DNA of 64,000 bases from Cordylochernes scorpioides (Eukaryota; Arthropoda; Arachnida; Pseudoscorpiones; Chernetidae): assembly GCA_030710605.1 (NCBI GenBank), contig CP092863.1, positions 57,068,507 to 57,132,506 on the forward strand, in the 5' to 3' direction. The notes below the pieces were generated by a model. It had not been told where the DNA came from. It saw only the letters and a list, made by a program, of their open reading frames with translations, and did no database searches. How positions within the stretch are numbered: position 1 is the stretch's first letter; each line of letters begins with the position of its first letter. The position numbers were made by a program, and so were the translations under genes. This document shows positions 22,076 through 33,470 of the stretch, piece by piece.

Positions 22076-22079
22076 GATG

Positions 22080-23415
22080 CGTAATTAAGAATGTTTTTAT
22101 ATATTGAAACCAGTTACAAAATATGGTAATTAAAGACGACACGACGTTTTCACGAGCCAACAGCCCGAAACACCTGCGGTGTGTGTGTGTGTATGGCCTC
22201 TATGACTTTACCAAGAAAATATATTTCACCAAGGGTTTGAATCTCTGAATATTTTAATATTTAATTTTCTATTATTTTAATTAGTGGATATCCACCATTC
22301 TTATGAAATTTAGAATTGCATCAATAATGAATAAAGAACCATATTTTTCTAGCACTTTATTTTTATATATTTCCTAAATGATATGAAAATTTCAATTCTC
22401 TCTTTCTCTCTCTTATAAATTATATAATGATTCTGTTTTTTTTTAAATGTTCGATAATTTCTTTTATCGATTATGTTCATACTAATGATTAAACAACAAA
22501 CTAATTATTGTTGTCTTTTAATAATGTTTTATATTTTTTCATATTTTAATTGAATAAATAGCATAAAAATCCCAAAAATAATTATATTAAAAATAAGTGT
22601 CAATATTATATGAATAATTAATTAGAATGTAATAAGGAAAGAATTATTTCATGATGGAAATCTGCAGAGAATTAGAGTTAATATTGAATATGACTACTAA
22701 AGTTTACACTCATGGAGACAAAAATTGAGGAAGTTATACAAATTAGGATGTATATCGGGATTCAGACAATAACTCTGAAAGATATTTAACACACAGTGAA
22801 CTTTTCAAATACAAATGAGATAACCAGAGTGTGAATGAAATTGCCTTTATCTCCCTCAAAAAAAAAAAAGTCGAAAGGCGACATCAAAGACATTCCACTT
22901 ATTAAAATTTTGTCTAATAATGTATGTGATAAAATTTACATTGTATCGAATTATATAGGTTTAGTTATATAATGGAGACATCGTAGAAACAGCTTATCTT
23001 AGATCTTGTAAATCGAGGATAAAAAGGCTGTAATATATGGGATGAGAAAATTCCCAATGTTGAGGGTATCGAACAACCAACTCGACGATCGAAGGAAGAA
23101 GACATTAGCCAAAATTGGAAAAATTTGAATAACAAAAAGAACGTTCTTAATATAGAATCAATATTATATATATATATATTTACATTTATGTATTGAATGA
23201 TCTTGATATTAATATATTTGGAGACTATACAATTTCAAATATATATCGACCATAATGTCTTTATCTTTTTGATCATACATTTGTGGATTAAGTATGGTAA
23301 ACAATGGAAAACCAAATAATGAGAAATCATTTAATCGTTCTAAAACTTTATAAATCGTATCCTTATGTTATCTCTCATTTTTTTAATGCATCATTTTAAA
23401 ATATTCTAAATATAG
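22080..23415. other. AT-rich sequence with a short GT tract
   Basis: A (GT)7-type tract at about 22180-22194. No gene or terminal repeat was seen in the rest. Confidence 0.55.
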
Positions 23416-23417
23416 TA

Positions 23418-25616
23418 CAAGGTGATCCAAAAGTCTCGGACATCATTGAAAATTAATAACTCCACGAATATTTGCGCTAAAGAAATGCGGTAAACACCAT
23501 TGTGTTCAGGCTTCAATGGTATTTTTAGGGTAAATAATTAAAAATTCGAAATGGATTTTAGTTACAATTTTATTCGCTAGATGGCGCTCTACCAGAATCA
23601 GATCCAGTGGCCATATTGTTTGATAAATTGATAAATATAACTGATCGGCACGTATTTTTGTTAGGGGTGCATAGAGATTATTCCTTATGTTATTTCTAGT
23701 AATGAGCGCGAAAAGCGATAAAGGAAAATAAGGGGTAAAATTGTGTGCACCAGTGTTATTCGATAAGTTATAGCACTTTGGTCTGCACGACATAAGATGT
23801 GAGAAAATGACAAACGAAAAAAAAATACTGTTCACGCAAAAAAAAGGGCCAAGATTTGAGGACAGCATGCATTTATTATCCCCATGACCCAACACAAAGA
23901 GCTTCAAAATATTGGTAGATAATATAATAAATGGCAGCTAATATCACGCATGAGGTAACTGCCTTCTCTCTTGTATTAGGTCACAATCCTTGCTCAATGT
24001 TGCGCCCTTCATTCTAAAACACCGCCTGCAGACTATAGATGACAGATTTGACAGCATTAAATAACATATCTGTTGAAATTGATGAAACATGTCGTCTGAT
24101 AGAAGCCTTCAACATGGCCAATGTGGTAGGCCGGCATAGATAAGCATGCGACTTAATGTACCCCTATAGCCATAAATCGCAAGGCGCAAGTCTGGTGATC
24201 TTGGAGGCCACTGGTATATAAAGTGACGATATATTATACGATCTTAACCGAGCGTAACCTTGGCACCGCGAGAGATATGAGGAGGTCCTCAATTTTCCAT
24301 GAATGTTATTTCGCTCAGTGCTTGTCTGTCCTGCAAAATAGGAATTACCTTGTCTTTCAAAAGTTGAACATAAGGTTCACCAGTTACAAAAACGATTTTA
24401 AAGGTTCTTCTATTAATTTCTTCGAAGAAAAATGGATAAATAATAATGGGTAAATGGATAATAAAAGAAGAAGTGAACCCACACCAAACTGTAACTCTGG
24501 GCTGATGAAGTGGCATTTCTGTAAAATTCCTAGGGTTTTCTGTTGCCCAAATGCGGCTGTTTTGAGTGTTAACTTCTCCGTTTAGAGAAAAGTGAGATTC
24601 ATCTCTCCACAGAACATTGGGACAGCCAGTTTTCATCAATTTAAATTTGCCGGAAAATTCATGCAGCGAATTCTTGACGCTTCTCAATATCGCCGACATT
24701 CAGCTAGTGAAATCTTTGAATCTTGTAAGGGTATTTTTTAAGAAATTTTCTGAGAGCTCTCCAAACTGTTCCATGCGAAATCCCCGTTTGTCGAGAAACT
24801 TGGCGAGAACTTACTTCTCCATTCTTGGATAACGTTTCAATAGCTTCAACGTTTTGTGAGACAGTAACAGCCACTGACTTGCATTTCGATTGTCTTCCAC
24901 TCAGAGGTTTCGCTTCCAGAGATCCAGTCTTCTCAAAATCTTTTATCATTCTCCTTAGATAGTAGCAACTCATGGGTCCTTTACCCCTTCGAATACCTGT
25001 AAAGGTACGAAACGCTCGTAAAGCTTTAGTGCCAGATTCTGAATTGCAATGAAAAAATATTCACCGATAGTGCTTTATCCTGTAGTAAAAAATATTATCA
25101 GAGAAGATAAATATTTTTCAAATGAATTAAAATAAATATAATCGATACTGAGAGAGAGTTGAATAAAAAAATTAGAGATTTAAATCGCTGAGAGGATTCC
25201 AGCAAACTGCATTTAAAATATTATTTTTTTTTGCTGCATGTTTTAATTTGCATTTACCTATTTTACATATCTCGGATTGTATTTAAAAATCGTCATCCAA
25301 TTCTTCTACTTTTGGGGAAATGGTGTTTTATTAATTTATTATCTGATATTGTTAGGGTTCTTTCCTGGTATTCAAAAAGGAAAAATACGTGTCGATCAGT
25401 TATATTTTTCAAAATATTTCGCCACTGAATCTCTGATTCTGGTAAGCGCCATCTAGCGAATAAAATTGTAACTAATATCAATTTTTCATTATTTTCCATA
25501 AATATTATACATTGCATCCTGAACACAATGGTATTTACCGCATTGCTCTAGCGCAAATATTCGCAGAGTTATTAGTTTTTAAAATTGTGTAACACACACA
25601 CTTTTGTATCACCCTG
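23418..25616 (-). mobile_element. Long-TIR Tc1/mariner-type element
   Basis: Bounded by TA (23416-23417 and 25617-25618). The ends CAAGGTGATCCAAAAG and, on the other strand, CAGGGTGATACAAAAG begin imperfect inverted repeats that stay alignable for roughly 270 bp, through AATATTTGCGCTA, TATTCGCTAGATGGCGCT and AACTGATCG(G/A)CACGTATTTTT. A transposase pseudogene lies between on the minus strand. The long arms and the TA duplication fit an IS630/Tc1/mariner member. Confidence 0.85.
24100..24973 (-). pseudogene. Transposase of the long-TIR mariner-type element
   Basis: The minus-strand frame 24973-24704 encodes a helix-turn-helix region (RMIKDFEKTGSLEAKP, VSRQTGISHGTVWRALRKF). A second frame, 24699-24289, carries the first catalytic Asp (NVLWRDESHFSLNGEV) and HQPRVTVWCGF. 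In a third frame near 24290-24250 GPPHIS marks the position of the second Asp, where the aspartate codon itself appears lost to a stop. PPRSPDL near 24205 marks the third. At least two frameshifts and several stops show it is dead. In the family the enzyme cuts at the TIRs and inserts at TA. Confidence 0.8.
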
Positions 25617-25618
25617 TA

Positions 25619-26462
25619 TATTTTTAATCTCGTTCAAATATAAGCGATATTATATAGAATAAAGCATATATGTGAAATATGATTATAAAATATAATCGAT
25701 TCAAATAATTTCATGGTTGTCATTTTTAATTCAAAATTTAAGATTTCTTTCTCCTTGATAAATGGCAGAGTGCCCCCATCTATCAAAAAAGGTGGGGATT
25801 TGTAATCACGAGGCAAGATTACCTTTTAATATTTGATTTCTTAAAACTTTATCGAGGCGAGAATCAATGATCAGGATGAAAAATTGTGAGGATCGGTATC
25901 TAGAATTTTTAATAGGAATATTTGATATTCAATATTTATTACCTTTATTTCCTATCGCATAACACAATGTGCACTACCACCTTTCTACTGAGATACATTT
26001 GATAGCGCCAACAGTAATCCCTGTTAAAAATTTAAAATGTGACCTAATTAATATTTATAAAAATTTATAATAATTATAAAGGATATGAGCTCACTCTCTT
26101 GTGAGGTTTAACTGTATTACTATGTTCGAATAGATAGAATGGTATAAGCTCTTTTTTATTTTTAAATATTCATATAAATAATAGATCTTTATCATTTTAA
26201 AATTTGATATATTACTTAAATTATCTATCTTTTAGAGAAATATTTTTATATGTATACTATATATATAGCATTCAGTATTGAGGGAGGACGGTAGTGCATA
26301 CTAAAATTTAAAATGTACAGAGGTTGATGAGAAAATGTAGCCCAATACCAGTCTTACTATACTATTAGCTATTATATTATACTCTACTAGTAGATAATAA
26401 AACGATTTAGCTATATATATATGTCATTTGCTTGATCCAGGAATCCATAAGTAAGTGACATT
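25619..26462. other. AT-rich sequence, nothing recognised
   Basis: No gene found. The open frame 25634-25816 on the minus strand has no recognisable family. Confidence 0.55.
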
Positions 26463-26760
26463 GCAGTCGTGGCAAAAATCTTGAAAGTATAATAAGAAAA
26501 ATAGTTTAATTGAGCTAAAAGAATATATAAAAGACATAATTTGATAAAAGTACTGCCTGGCTTAAGACGTAAGAATAAAAAATAATAATAAACTTATTTA
26601 CGTAATTTACAAAAGGTTTGAGCCGGCCAACGAGAAATAACTACAACGGGTTATATAAAAGGAAAGCGCGACCTCTGGCTGTCGATTTAATAGAGTATTT
26701 GAATCTATGAAATATAATTTTTTAAATAAAGAATATTTTTATATAACATATATATATTAG
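26463..26760 (+). repeat. Dispersed ~300-bp repeat, copy 2
   Basis: Colinear with 1391-1700, same orientation, diverged by scattered substitutions and small gaps. The best-conserved blocks are the start GCAGTCGTGG, TACTGCCTGGCTTAAG, GAGCCGGCCA and TTGAATCTATGAAA. Confidence 0.7.
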
Positions 26761-27663
26761 CGTCTCTAAAACCGCTAAAACTTATTTTTACTTTTTATAT
26801 TTCATACTTTTTATTACCGAATAAATAGAAGATATTTTAGTTTTAGTTTATATATTTTAACCGGAGAAAGGAGATCTTTATTTTAATAGATCAATTAACT
26901 ACTGACTAAACTTCAGCTTGCATTTGATTATATCTTCAATATTAATGTTCCTATTCAACTTGAGAATATCCCTAACCAATAAGGTCATAGATTACATGGT
27001 GAATATAGTTTGTGATATTATACATGTTGAGAGTATAAAGGACTTGCATACCCCATTGGGTTGGTATAATAGAACAGACGGCAAAGTTATAAATACAATG
27101 CTCTGATTTGTCTCGGGCTATTCCACACACACACACACACAGCGCAAATTACATATTATAATTACACCATTGTGTAATTAGTCCTTAACTAATATTTGGA
27201 TCAAACTTGAAGTGATTTTAGCGTCTTAACGACTAACTAGAGGATCTTCCATTACACTCTCTCTACATATTTATCTGAAGCCAAATATCACCCAAATGTA
27301 TTTATTTCCCCATCATTATCATTCATTTTGAGAGAGTATATTTTTTAATAATCTATTTACACCATAGGTATAGTTTAAACAATGCAATTTGATAATTGAA
27401 TATTGATTTTAAGAATAGTTCGAGAGGGCATAAATATTGATGATTATATCGATTTTTACACATTTTATTTTTGTTATAATTTGTTTTATAAATAGGAGAT
27501 TTGGTTTCTTTATCTATATTTTATTTATATTTTAGTAAATAGTTTTTAATATAAAAAATACACTTGAATATAATAAATTCACGAACCATCTATATAAAAT
27601 ATATTAGCCCATTAGCACGATATTATTTTTTGAATAAACAAATTTTCTACTTTTCTCAATACA

Positions 27664-27786
27664 ATGGAAACATATATTTGGAGGGCTTGGCTCATGAGTG
27701 ATGAGTCCATCCATTGGTATCATATGCTATATCCACCATATCGATCTAATATTGCGTTAAGCAGCACTGTAGAGGAATTCCTGTGA
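27664..27786 (+). CDS. Candidate short open frame, 40 residues, unknown
   Basis: ATG to TGA, encoding a peptide with an aromatic-rich start (METYIWRAWLMSDESIHWYH) and an acidic end (STVEEFL). Local GC is above the flanks. It has no detectable signal peptide, known motif or family. It may be an exon with missed splice ends or chance. Confidence 0.2.
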   Translation: METYIWRAWLMSDESIHWYHMLYPPYRSNIALSSTVEEFL

Positions 27787-27978
27787 TTAGAATGATCAAT
27801 AAAACTATGCATAAAAACTCAGTGTTCAGTATGTTTTATATTTAATTAAAGAACATTAAATGTGATCCAATGTATTTTTGATATTAAACTAAATTTTTGT
27901 AAATTGTTTTCGGAAGAGCATTGCTCGATGTAATTTAAATATTGGTATTTTCATTCTCTTCAATGCCTATTCCTATAG

Positions 27979-28049
27979 TTGGAATATTCCAACGAGGAAT
28001 TTTCCACCAAAAAATGGGCATAGAAGATCAATATCTTTTGGAACCTTTG
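27979..28049 (+). CDS. Candidate internal exon with consensus splice sites
   Basis: A pyrimidine-rich stretch ending CTATTCCTATAG precedes an open segment of about 23 codons (GIFQRGIFHQKMGIEDQYLL), which ends at TTTG/GTAAGG, a strong donor. An in-frame ATG also lies at 27963 just before the acceptor. The family is unknown. The evidence is splice consensus plus raised GC. Confidence 0.3.
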
Positions 28050-28369
28050 GTAAGGTAAACTGGCGAGAACTGGCTTATCACTGTTGAGTCGGACATCCTC
28101 AATATATAATGTTTTGATTACAGTCAGATAATAGAGTGTTTGTTTTATTGTGAAGAATAAAATTAGTCATATATGTGTGTGGGCTTGTATTTAATTTTTT
28201 TCATGTTTTATGTTGAAATATTTAGATAACAAATCACATTTTATAATATTTAATTGATCTTATCATCATAGTGGAATATTTACAGTTTTTTATTTTAATA
28301 TATCAGTCAAATAATCTTATTTTTATATAAATAGACAAAGGTATCGGGGAGTGGAGAAGTAATATAAAC

Positions 28370-28628
28370 CGATTTTCAAAGGCCACGACCCGGCATCGAA
28401 ACTCGTAATGGGTAATTTTTTTCTGAATATAATTTCTTTTATAGCCCCGATTCTTGCAGATATCCAATTCCACTGTGCTATTGACGAAACGGCACTCTGG
28501 AACAATTCTAAGCTAAAGGTTAGATATGCGCCTTCTACGTGTGTTGACATGTGGTGCATTTCCAGTAAAGGCACGTGCTAAAGTCCCATTATGATTATCA
28601 TGGCCTGTACAACGTGTATTTGGGATTT
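28370..28628 (+). repeat. SINE, copy 2
   Basis: Degraded copy of the element seen at 29640-29929: CCCCGATTCTTGCAGA, GCACTCTGG, GTGTTGACATGTGGTGCATT, then ATGATTATCATGGCCTGTAC and AACGTGTA in the same order. The tRNA-like head is decayed (GGCATCGAAACTCG in place of a B box). No poly(A) tail remains. Confidence 0.65.
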
Positions 28629-29059
28629 GTTCCACCATAAATAAATGCCAAATTCTACGTTCATGATAAAGTATATTGTAAGCGTAATTATAATAAGGTG
28701 ACATTCAATAGTATTATATTTCTATCCTGAAATATTTATAATTGGTACGCATAGAGAGGTAGTAACTAAAGATATATTGCATGAGGTTTTCCTTTTATAT
28801 TGGCCTACTTTATAAAAATATCATTTTAAAAATTGAAATTTTACATAATTTTTATTTATCATTTATATATCACTTTTCGATGATAAAAATGGTTACAAGT
28901 TCATTAGGGTGTTTTTTTTTTGTTGTTGTTTTGTTTTGCGTTTAACATATCAAAGAAAAACAATTTAAATGCATTTTTTAAAAATGATAATTTTCACTAG
29001 AATATGATGTATATATATATATATTTGAAATATAAATTTATTAATAAAATTAATAGGTC

Positions 29060-29276
29060 CTAAATTTGTCTTATTTGAAATATATATAAGGCTATTGATA
29101 ATATGTTCATTAAAATAAATAAATAAGATAGAAGTGCAATCCCTTCCAACAAGGCTAGAAGGAACCCGGCCGAGAAAGTGCCACACATGAAAGGCAGTTG
29201 GAAGTTGTCCAAGTAGGATAGATTTATGATCTCCCCGAGGGTTTTAAAATTCAATCCGACGATGTCGAACTTCATT
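29060..29276 (-). CDS. Candidate exon encoding a membrane segment, unknown
   Basis: On the minus strand an acceptor-like TTAATGTGCAG is followed by A-ATG and a 71-codon open frame (MKFDIVGLNFKTLGEIINLS, LDNFQLPFMCGTFSAGFLLA) with a hydrophobic, probably membrane-spanning stretch (FLLALLEGIALLSYLFIL). GC content is clearly higher over its first 150 bp than around it. No donor is obvious and the last third becomes AT-rich, so the true exon may end near 29120. Family not recognised. Confidence 0.28.
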
Positions 29277-29639
29277 CTGCACATTAATTGGGATCAAACG
29301 GCGCTCTAATAGATGTACTCTGATATCTTCACGCATTATTCCGTTCCTTAGATTCTATATATTACCTCATTGGGGAATTTCTCCAATTGAACACAATTAA
29401 CAATTATAGTCGTATACCACACACTAAAACATCATTTTTTCAATAGTGTTTTTCACATTATTTATATAACGTTACAGATATTTTGCATTCGTTTCTTTTG
29501 CCCATGCACCAAACACATGTTACTATGTAAAGTGAATATAATGATTTATTCTCAATATAGAGCAATTTATTGTATATATTCTGTATAGGTATTGAATTTC
29601 ATTCATGATGTTCATTTTCCATTAAAAACCATGGTTAAA

Positions 29640-29929
29640 CCATTTGGTTTTCGACCACTAGGATTCGGGTTCGAACCCGCATTGGACACTTTTTTCTGTT
29701 TAAAGAAAAAAAAAATGCTCCAATGGCCCCCGATTCTTGCAAAAGTCCAACCCCACCAGCGAGTGCAAGTAACCAAACGGGGCTCTGGCATTAGTAAGTG
29801 CAAAGTCGAACTGCTTTTCACATGTGTAGACATGTGGTGCACTTACAGTAAAAGCAGTCGCTAACTACCCACCATGATTATCATGGCCTGTACCACGTGT
29901 ACTAGGGATAAGCAAAAAAAAAAAAAAAA
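29640..29929 (+). repeat. SINE, best copy (copy 1), with poly(A) tail
   Basis: Near its start GGGTTCGAACCCG (29667-29679) is a strong Pol III B box. A body follows that is shared with four other sites (CCCCGATTCTTGCA, AAACGGGGCTCTGGCA, ACATGTGGTGCACTTACAGT, AAAAGCAGTCGCTAACTA), then the small hairpin CCATGATTATCATGG, TGTACCACGTGTA, and a tail of 16 A at 29914-29929. A tRNA-type head plus an A tail is the usual SINE layout. The 5' edge and A box are not clearly defined. Confidence 0.75.
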
Positions 29930-30196
29930 TTCCAATGTATTTCGATACATTAATATTAAATGTATATAATATAGAATATGTATTTATTATTGACTATTTA
30001 TTGATTTATACTATGAATAATAGTATGATCCTTCCGATTATTTTCACGAGTGGAGGAAATATAAGGTCAAGATATTCAAATGGTATAGAAAGTTAATTTC
30101 ATAAATGTTTATATATAATGTATATTTTTCTTAGATTAGCTACATCAGCTTTCAAATTTTAGAACTTGCATATATTTATTTTAATATATATATATA

Positions 30197-30356
30197 TGAA
30201 AATTAGAAACTATTTTAGACACGTAAGATTATTTTTGAAATTAAACAATTTCTACTGCCCTTACTGCAATGGAAAAATACATTGCAGTAAGGGCAGTAGA
30301 AATTGTTTAATTTCAAAAAGAATATTACGCGTCTAAAATAGATTCTAATTTTCACA
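30197..30356. mobile_element. Hairpin MITE, family A, copy 1
   Basis: Nearly perfect palindrome: two ~73-bp arms (TGAAAATTAGAAACTATTTT... and ...AAAATAGATTCTAATTTTCA) around a ~10-bp centre. Internal landmarks are ACACGTAA/TTACGCGT, AAATTAAACAATT and the central CTGCCCTTACTGCAATG. Related copies lie at 41190-41300 and 51950-52040. The structure implies a DNA-transposon-derived MITE. TA flanks are compatible with the AT context but not decisive. Confidence 0.7.
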
Positions 30357-30359
30357 CAT

Positions 30360-33265
30360 AACAGATAATACATTTACTATTTTGATATTTTTGATTTTAA
30401 TATTAATGTAATTCTTTAAAAAAGGTTGAAAAAAAGATGCACCTGTTTCAATAAAAACTTCAATTTACATATGCATTTCAAATGTCGTATAATTGTAGAG
30501 CCTTGGCATTCCATTGTCTTTTTTTTGAACTAGTAGAAATATTATTCGTAAAGAATATAAGCTAGTGTTATAATATGTAAAAGTCATAAAGTTAGGTAGA
30601 GGCTAGGAGAAATCAACTAATGTGTTGAAGAGTGTCAAGGAAGGTCAGTGATTTTCGGACACATCAGCTCCAATTAGCTGAAAGGGATTTGATTGCTGGA
30701 CGACGCGGGACCATTTGTATTAGCTGTTCTATTTCCTCCTTTAAAGATTAAATAGAATTCCTAAAAAAATATAGGTGTATTAGAGCTTCAGGACAAGCCT
30801 AATAGATTATCTATATTTCATTTAAAACATTCACATATTATTTTGAAATTATTTGAACTATTCAAAAAGAGTTTCAGTTTATAATAGCAAATATCGTACC
30901 TTTTACTTCGTATGAGAAATTACTATAATAATAATTATAATTGAATTCATAAAATAATTATGGCGCTCTGCCATTTAAAAGTTCATCTGAACGAGGTCAC
31001 CTGGCCATTTTCATTTTTAATATTATTTGTCACATATATATAGGAAATAGAGCAATCCATAAATATATTTTTTATTAAAAAGGGATATACTATATCAAAA
31101 TATAAAGACTATATAGTGTTGCACCAAGTTGCAGCTTTGCAGGGTCGTCGACCTTGGTTTCTTCCTTCTTGGTGTTATACACGTTTCCCGAGCGGGTTTC
31201 CATACTCAAAGCAAATAAATAAAAGTAAAAGTAAATAAATAAAAGTAAATAAAAATATATTACCTTTTAGAGTTATTGTGTTTATTTATATACGTTCTTA
31301 TATCGTGTCCTCCAGTTTTAAACTAGATTGTTTTTAAAATAAGCTCATATAAAAAAAAATCACAAAAAAAAAAATTTAAAAATCTATCTTCTTTCATCAA
31401 GAGAGAAAATAGGGAAAATACTTCTCTTTCTCTAATTAGCTTTATTTTATATTTGAAAATTATTATCATGGTTCTGTCTTTGCTCTTTTCTATGAAACGT
31501 TCTCTTCGCTTATTCCTTTTTTTTACCCAGCCTATGGCGCTTAACCGCCGATGCTTTGCTGGTGTTACTTTTTTATACTACTATATTCTAACTAATTATT
31601 TATTATAAAAAAACAAACCTCACACATTTAAACTAAATAACAAATTTTATAAACTTGAAATTCTCATAACGGTACTATATATATATATATATATATAATT
31701 AAAATTTAAGACAGAAAAATAGTTTAATAAATATTAGCATTTTTAAAACTGTTTACATAGGTGAATTAATTTCTAAATCTGAAGTTAATTTGAATGAAAA
31801 AGAGATTTTGTGTGAGAGGACTCCAGTGATGATTACTTCTTGTGTCACCTTTGTAGTGTCGCCTCCATTGTATCTCCCCCATTTATATTCACCGTCAGAC
31901 AAAGGACGTCTTTTTCCACCCCGTCCATGTGGGCCTGACACCCTCTCCATATCTTAATAACTTCGGATCACCTTCATTCGTCTTTTTTGTGGTGTTTGTT
32001 TAATCCATTGATTAAGTTCTCTACCTTATTGTAGTACAAGATATCATTGGAATACAGTTGACGTGCTCGATTCATGTAATTAAATTGAGGAGTTGATTAG
32101 AGGTGAAATATATGATGTGAGAATATATATAAGACAAATATAATGAATGCGAATAAAAAGATAGAAAAAAAAAGGCGAGTTTAAAATAGTTAGTAGGAAT
32201 TGTGAATAGATAAAAAAAACTTGAAAATTAAAAATATAAATGTTAAGTAGCTGTGTGTGTGTGTAAATTTATATTATAGAAGCAAATTGGAAAAGTTAAA
32301 TAGGTATTGTATAAATGAAAAAAAAATAATTTTTAAAAATATTTGTAATTTAATATTACGTATTTCAAATATATGAGTTTTTTTATGTTGAAAAAATATT
32401 AATCTTACAGAAGATTAAATTAAGGAATCTCTTCATACATTAATTTATTTTACTCATTGTATTTTCAGACTATTCTTATTTTAAATATATTGTACAATAT
32501 TTTAATAGAGAGTGTGTTGTTGGTTTATTCAAATTATAAATTCAAATTTTAATATATATTATATCAACAATTATAAAAATTGAAACATATCGACTATGGT
32601 CGAATTTCAGATATATTTAACTTACAATTTTGATAAGAATGTCAATATTTCAAGTATGCATACATATTTTCAAAATAATAATAATTTTTAAACTTCATTA
32701 ATATAGCAATTTGCATTATTTTACACTACTTTGAATATTCATTTAATTAAATTATAGGTATACCGAATCACAATTTACTAAAATCACAAGATCTTAAACT
32801 TTTTTTGTGAGAATATACGCCAGGATTTACTTATTAAATGATCCAAGTATATTTCCTTTGAAAATAGGCGTGAACCAGGAAGACGTACATTCTATCCTGT
32901 AATGGGTGTAGAAGTTTGAAATTCTGCAAACTAAAATATAATCAGTGGGTTTCATGCAAGATAGGCCGAACATTTCGAATTATCTTGCAGAAGCTCATCT
33001 CACCCATCCATTTTCTCAAGCAGGAGCCGATGAATTGAGGTAGAGATTCCTATTTGAAAATAAAGTAAAAATATTTTTTTTTGTTCTCAAGTGAATTTAA
33101 GGAGCCACTTCTTCCTAAAATTAGCGATAAGGTGAGGATATGATAGTTGCTTCTGATATCCTTGGCATGACATGTGGAAACATTGGTAAAATATATTTTT
33201 TTCATATTCTTAAATAAATAAGAAAAAGTACATAGGGGTCAATAAGATATCACGATTATAGTATA
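30360..33265. other. Intergenic sequence, no supportable gene
   Basis: Contains a family-B MITE end fragment at about 31047-31062 (AATAGAGCAATCCAT), a TA tract at 31675-31697, and a GC-richer patch at 31790-31960. Over that patch the minus strand is open for 65 codons with a Gly/Arg-rich, non-low-complexity peptide (SGPHGRGGKRRPLSDGEYKW). I cannot identify that peptide; it may be a transposon relic. The rest is AT-rich. Confidence 0.45.
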
Positions 33266-33269
33266 TATA

Positions 33270-33470
33270 CGGAGGGTGTTTCCTTTCAAATGAAACGATT
33301 TCAAACGTCCGTTAGAACTTTATTTTTCGAACGTGAATTTTTTTCATGTGTTCTATGTGCTTCCCCTTCTTCTTGGCTATCTCCCTGCATCGGACTTTCC
33401 AAGCTGCGAACACTTCCTTGACTTTGGAGAGCGAAACATTCGACCACTCCTCTTGTGCGGCTTTCCAAAG
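33270..33470. repeat. Left inverted arm of the DD41D element
   Basis: Reverse complement of 34367-34567 with one noticed mismatch (third base). The boundary with unique internal sequence falls after GGCTTTCCAAAG. Confidence 0.9.

Larger units (their letters stand above)
26761..28369. other. AT-rich sequence with two small coding candidates
   Basis: Holds a (CA)n tract at about 27123-27141 and the two candidates listed separately at 27664-27786 and 27979-28049. Nothing else was recognised. Confidence 0.5.
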
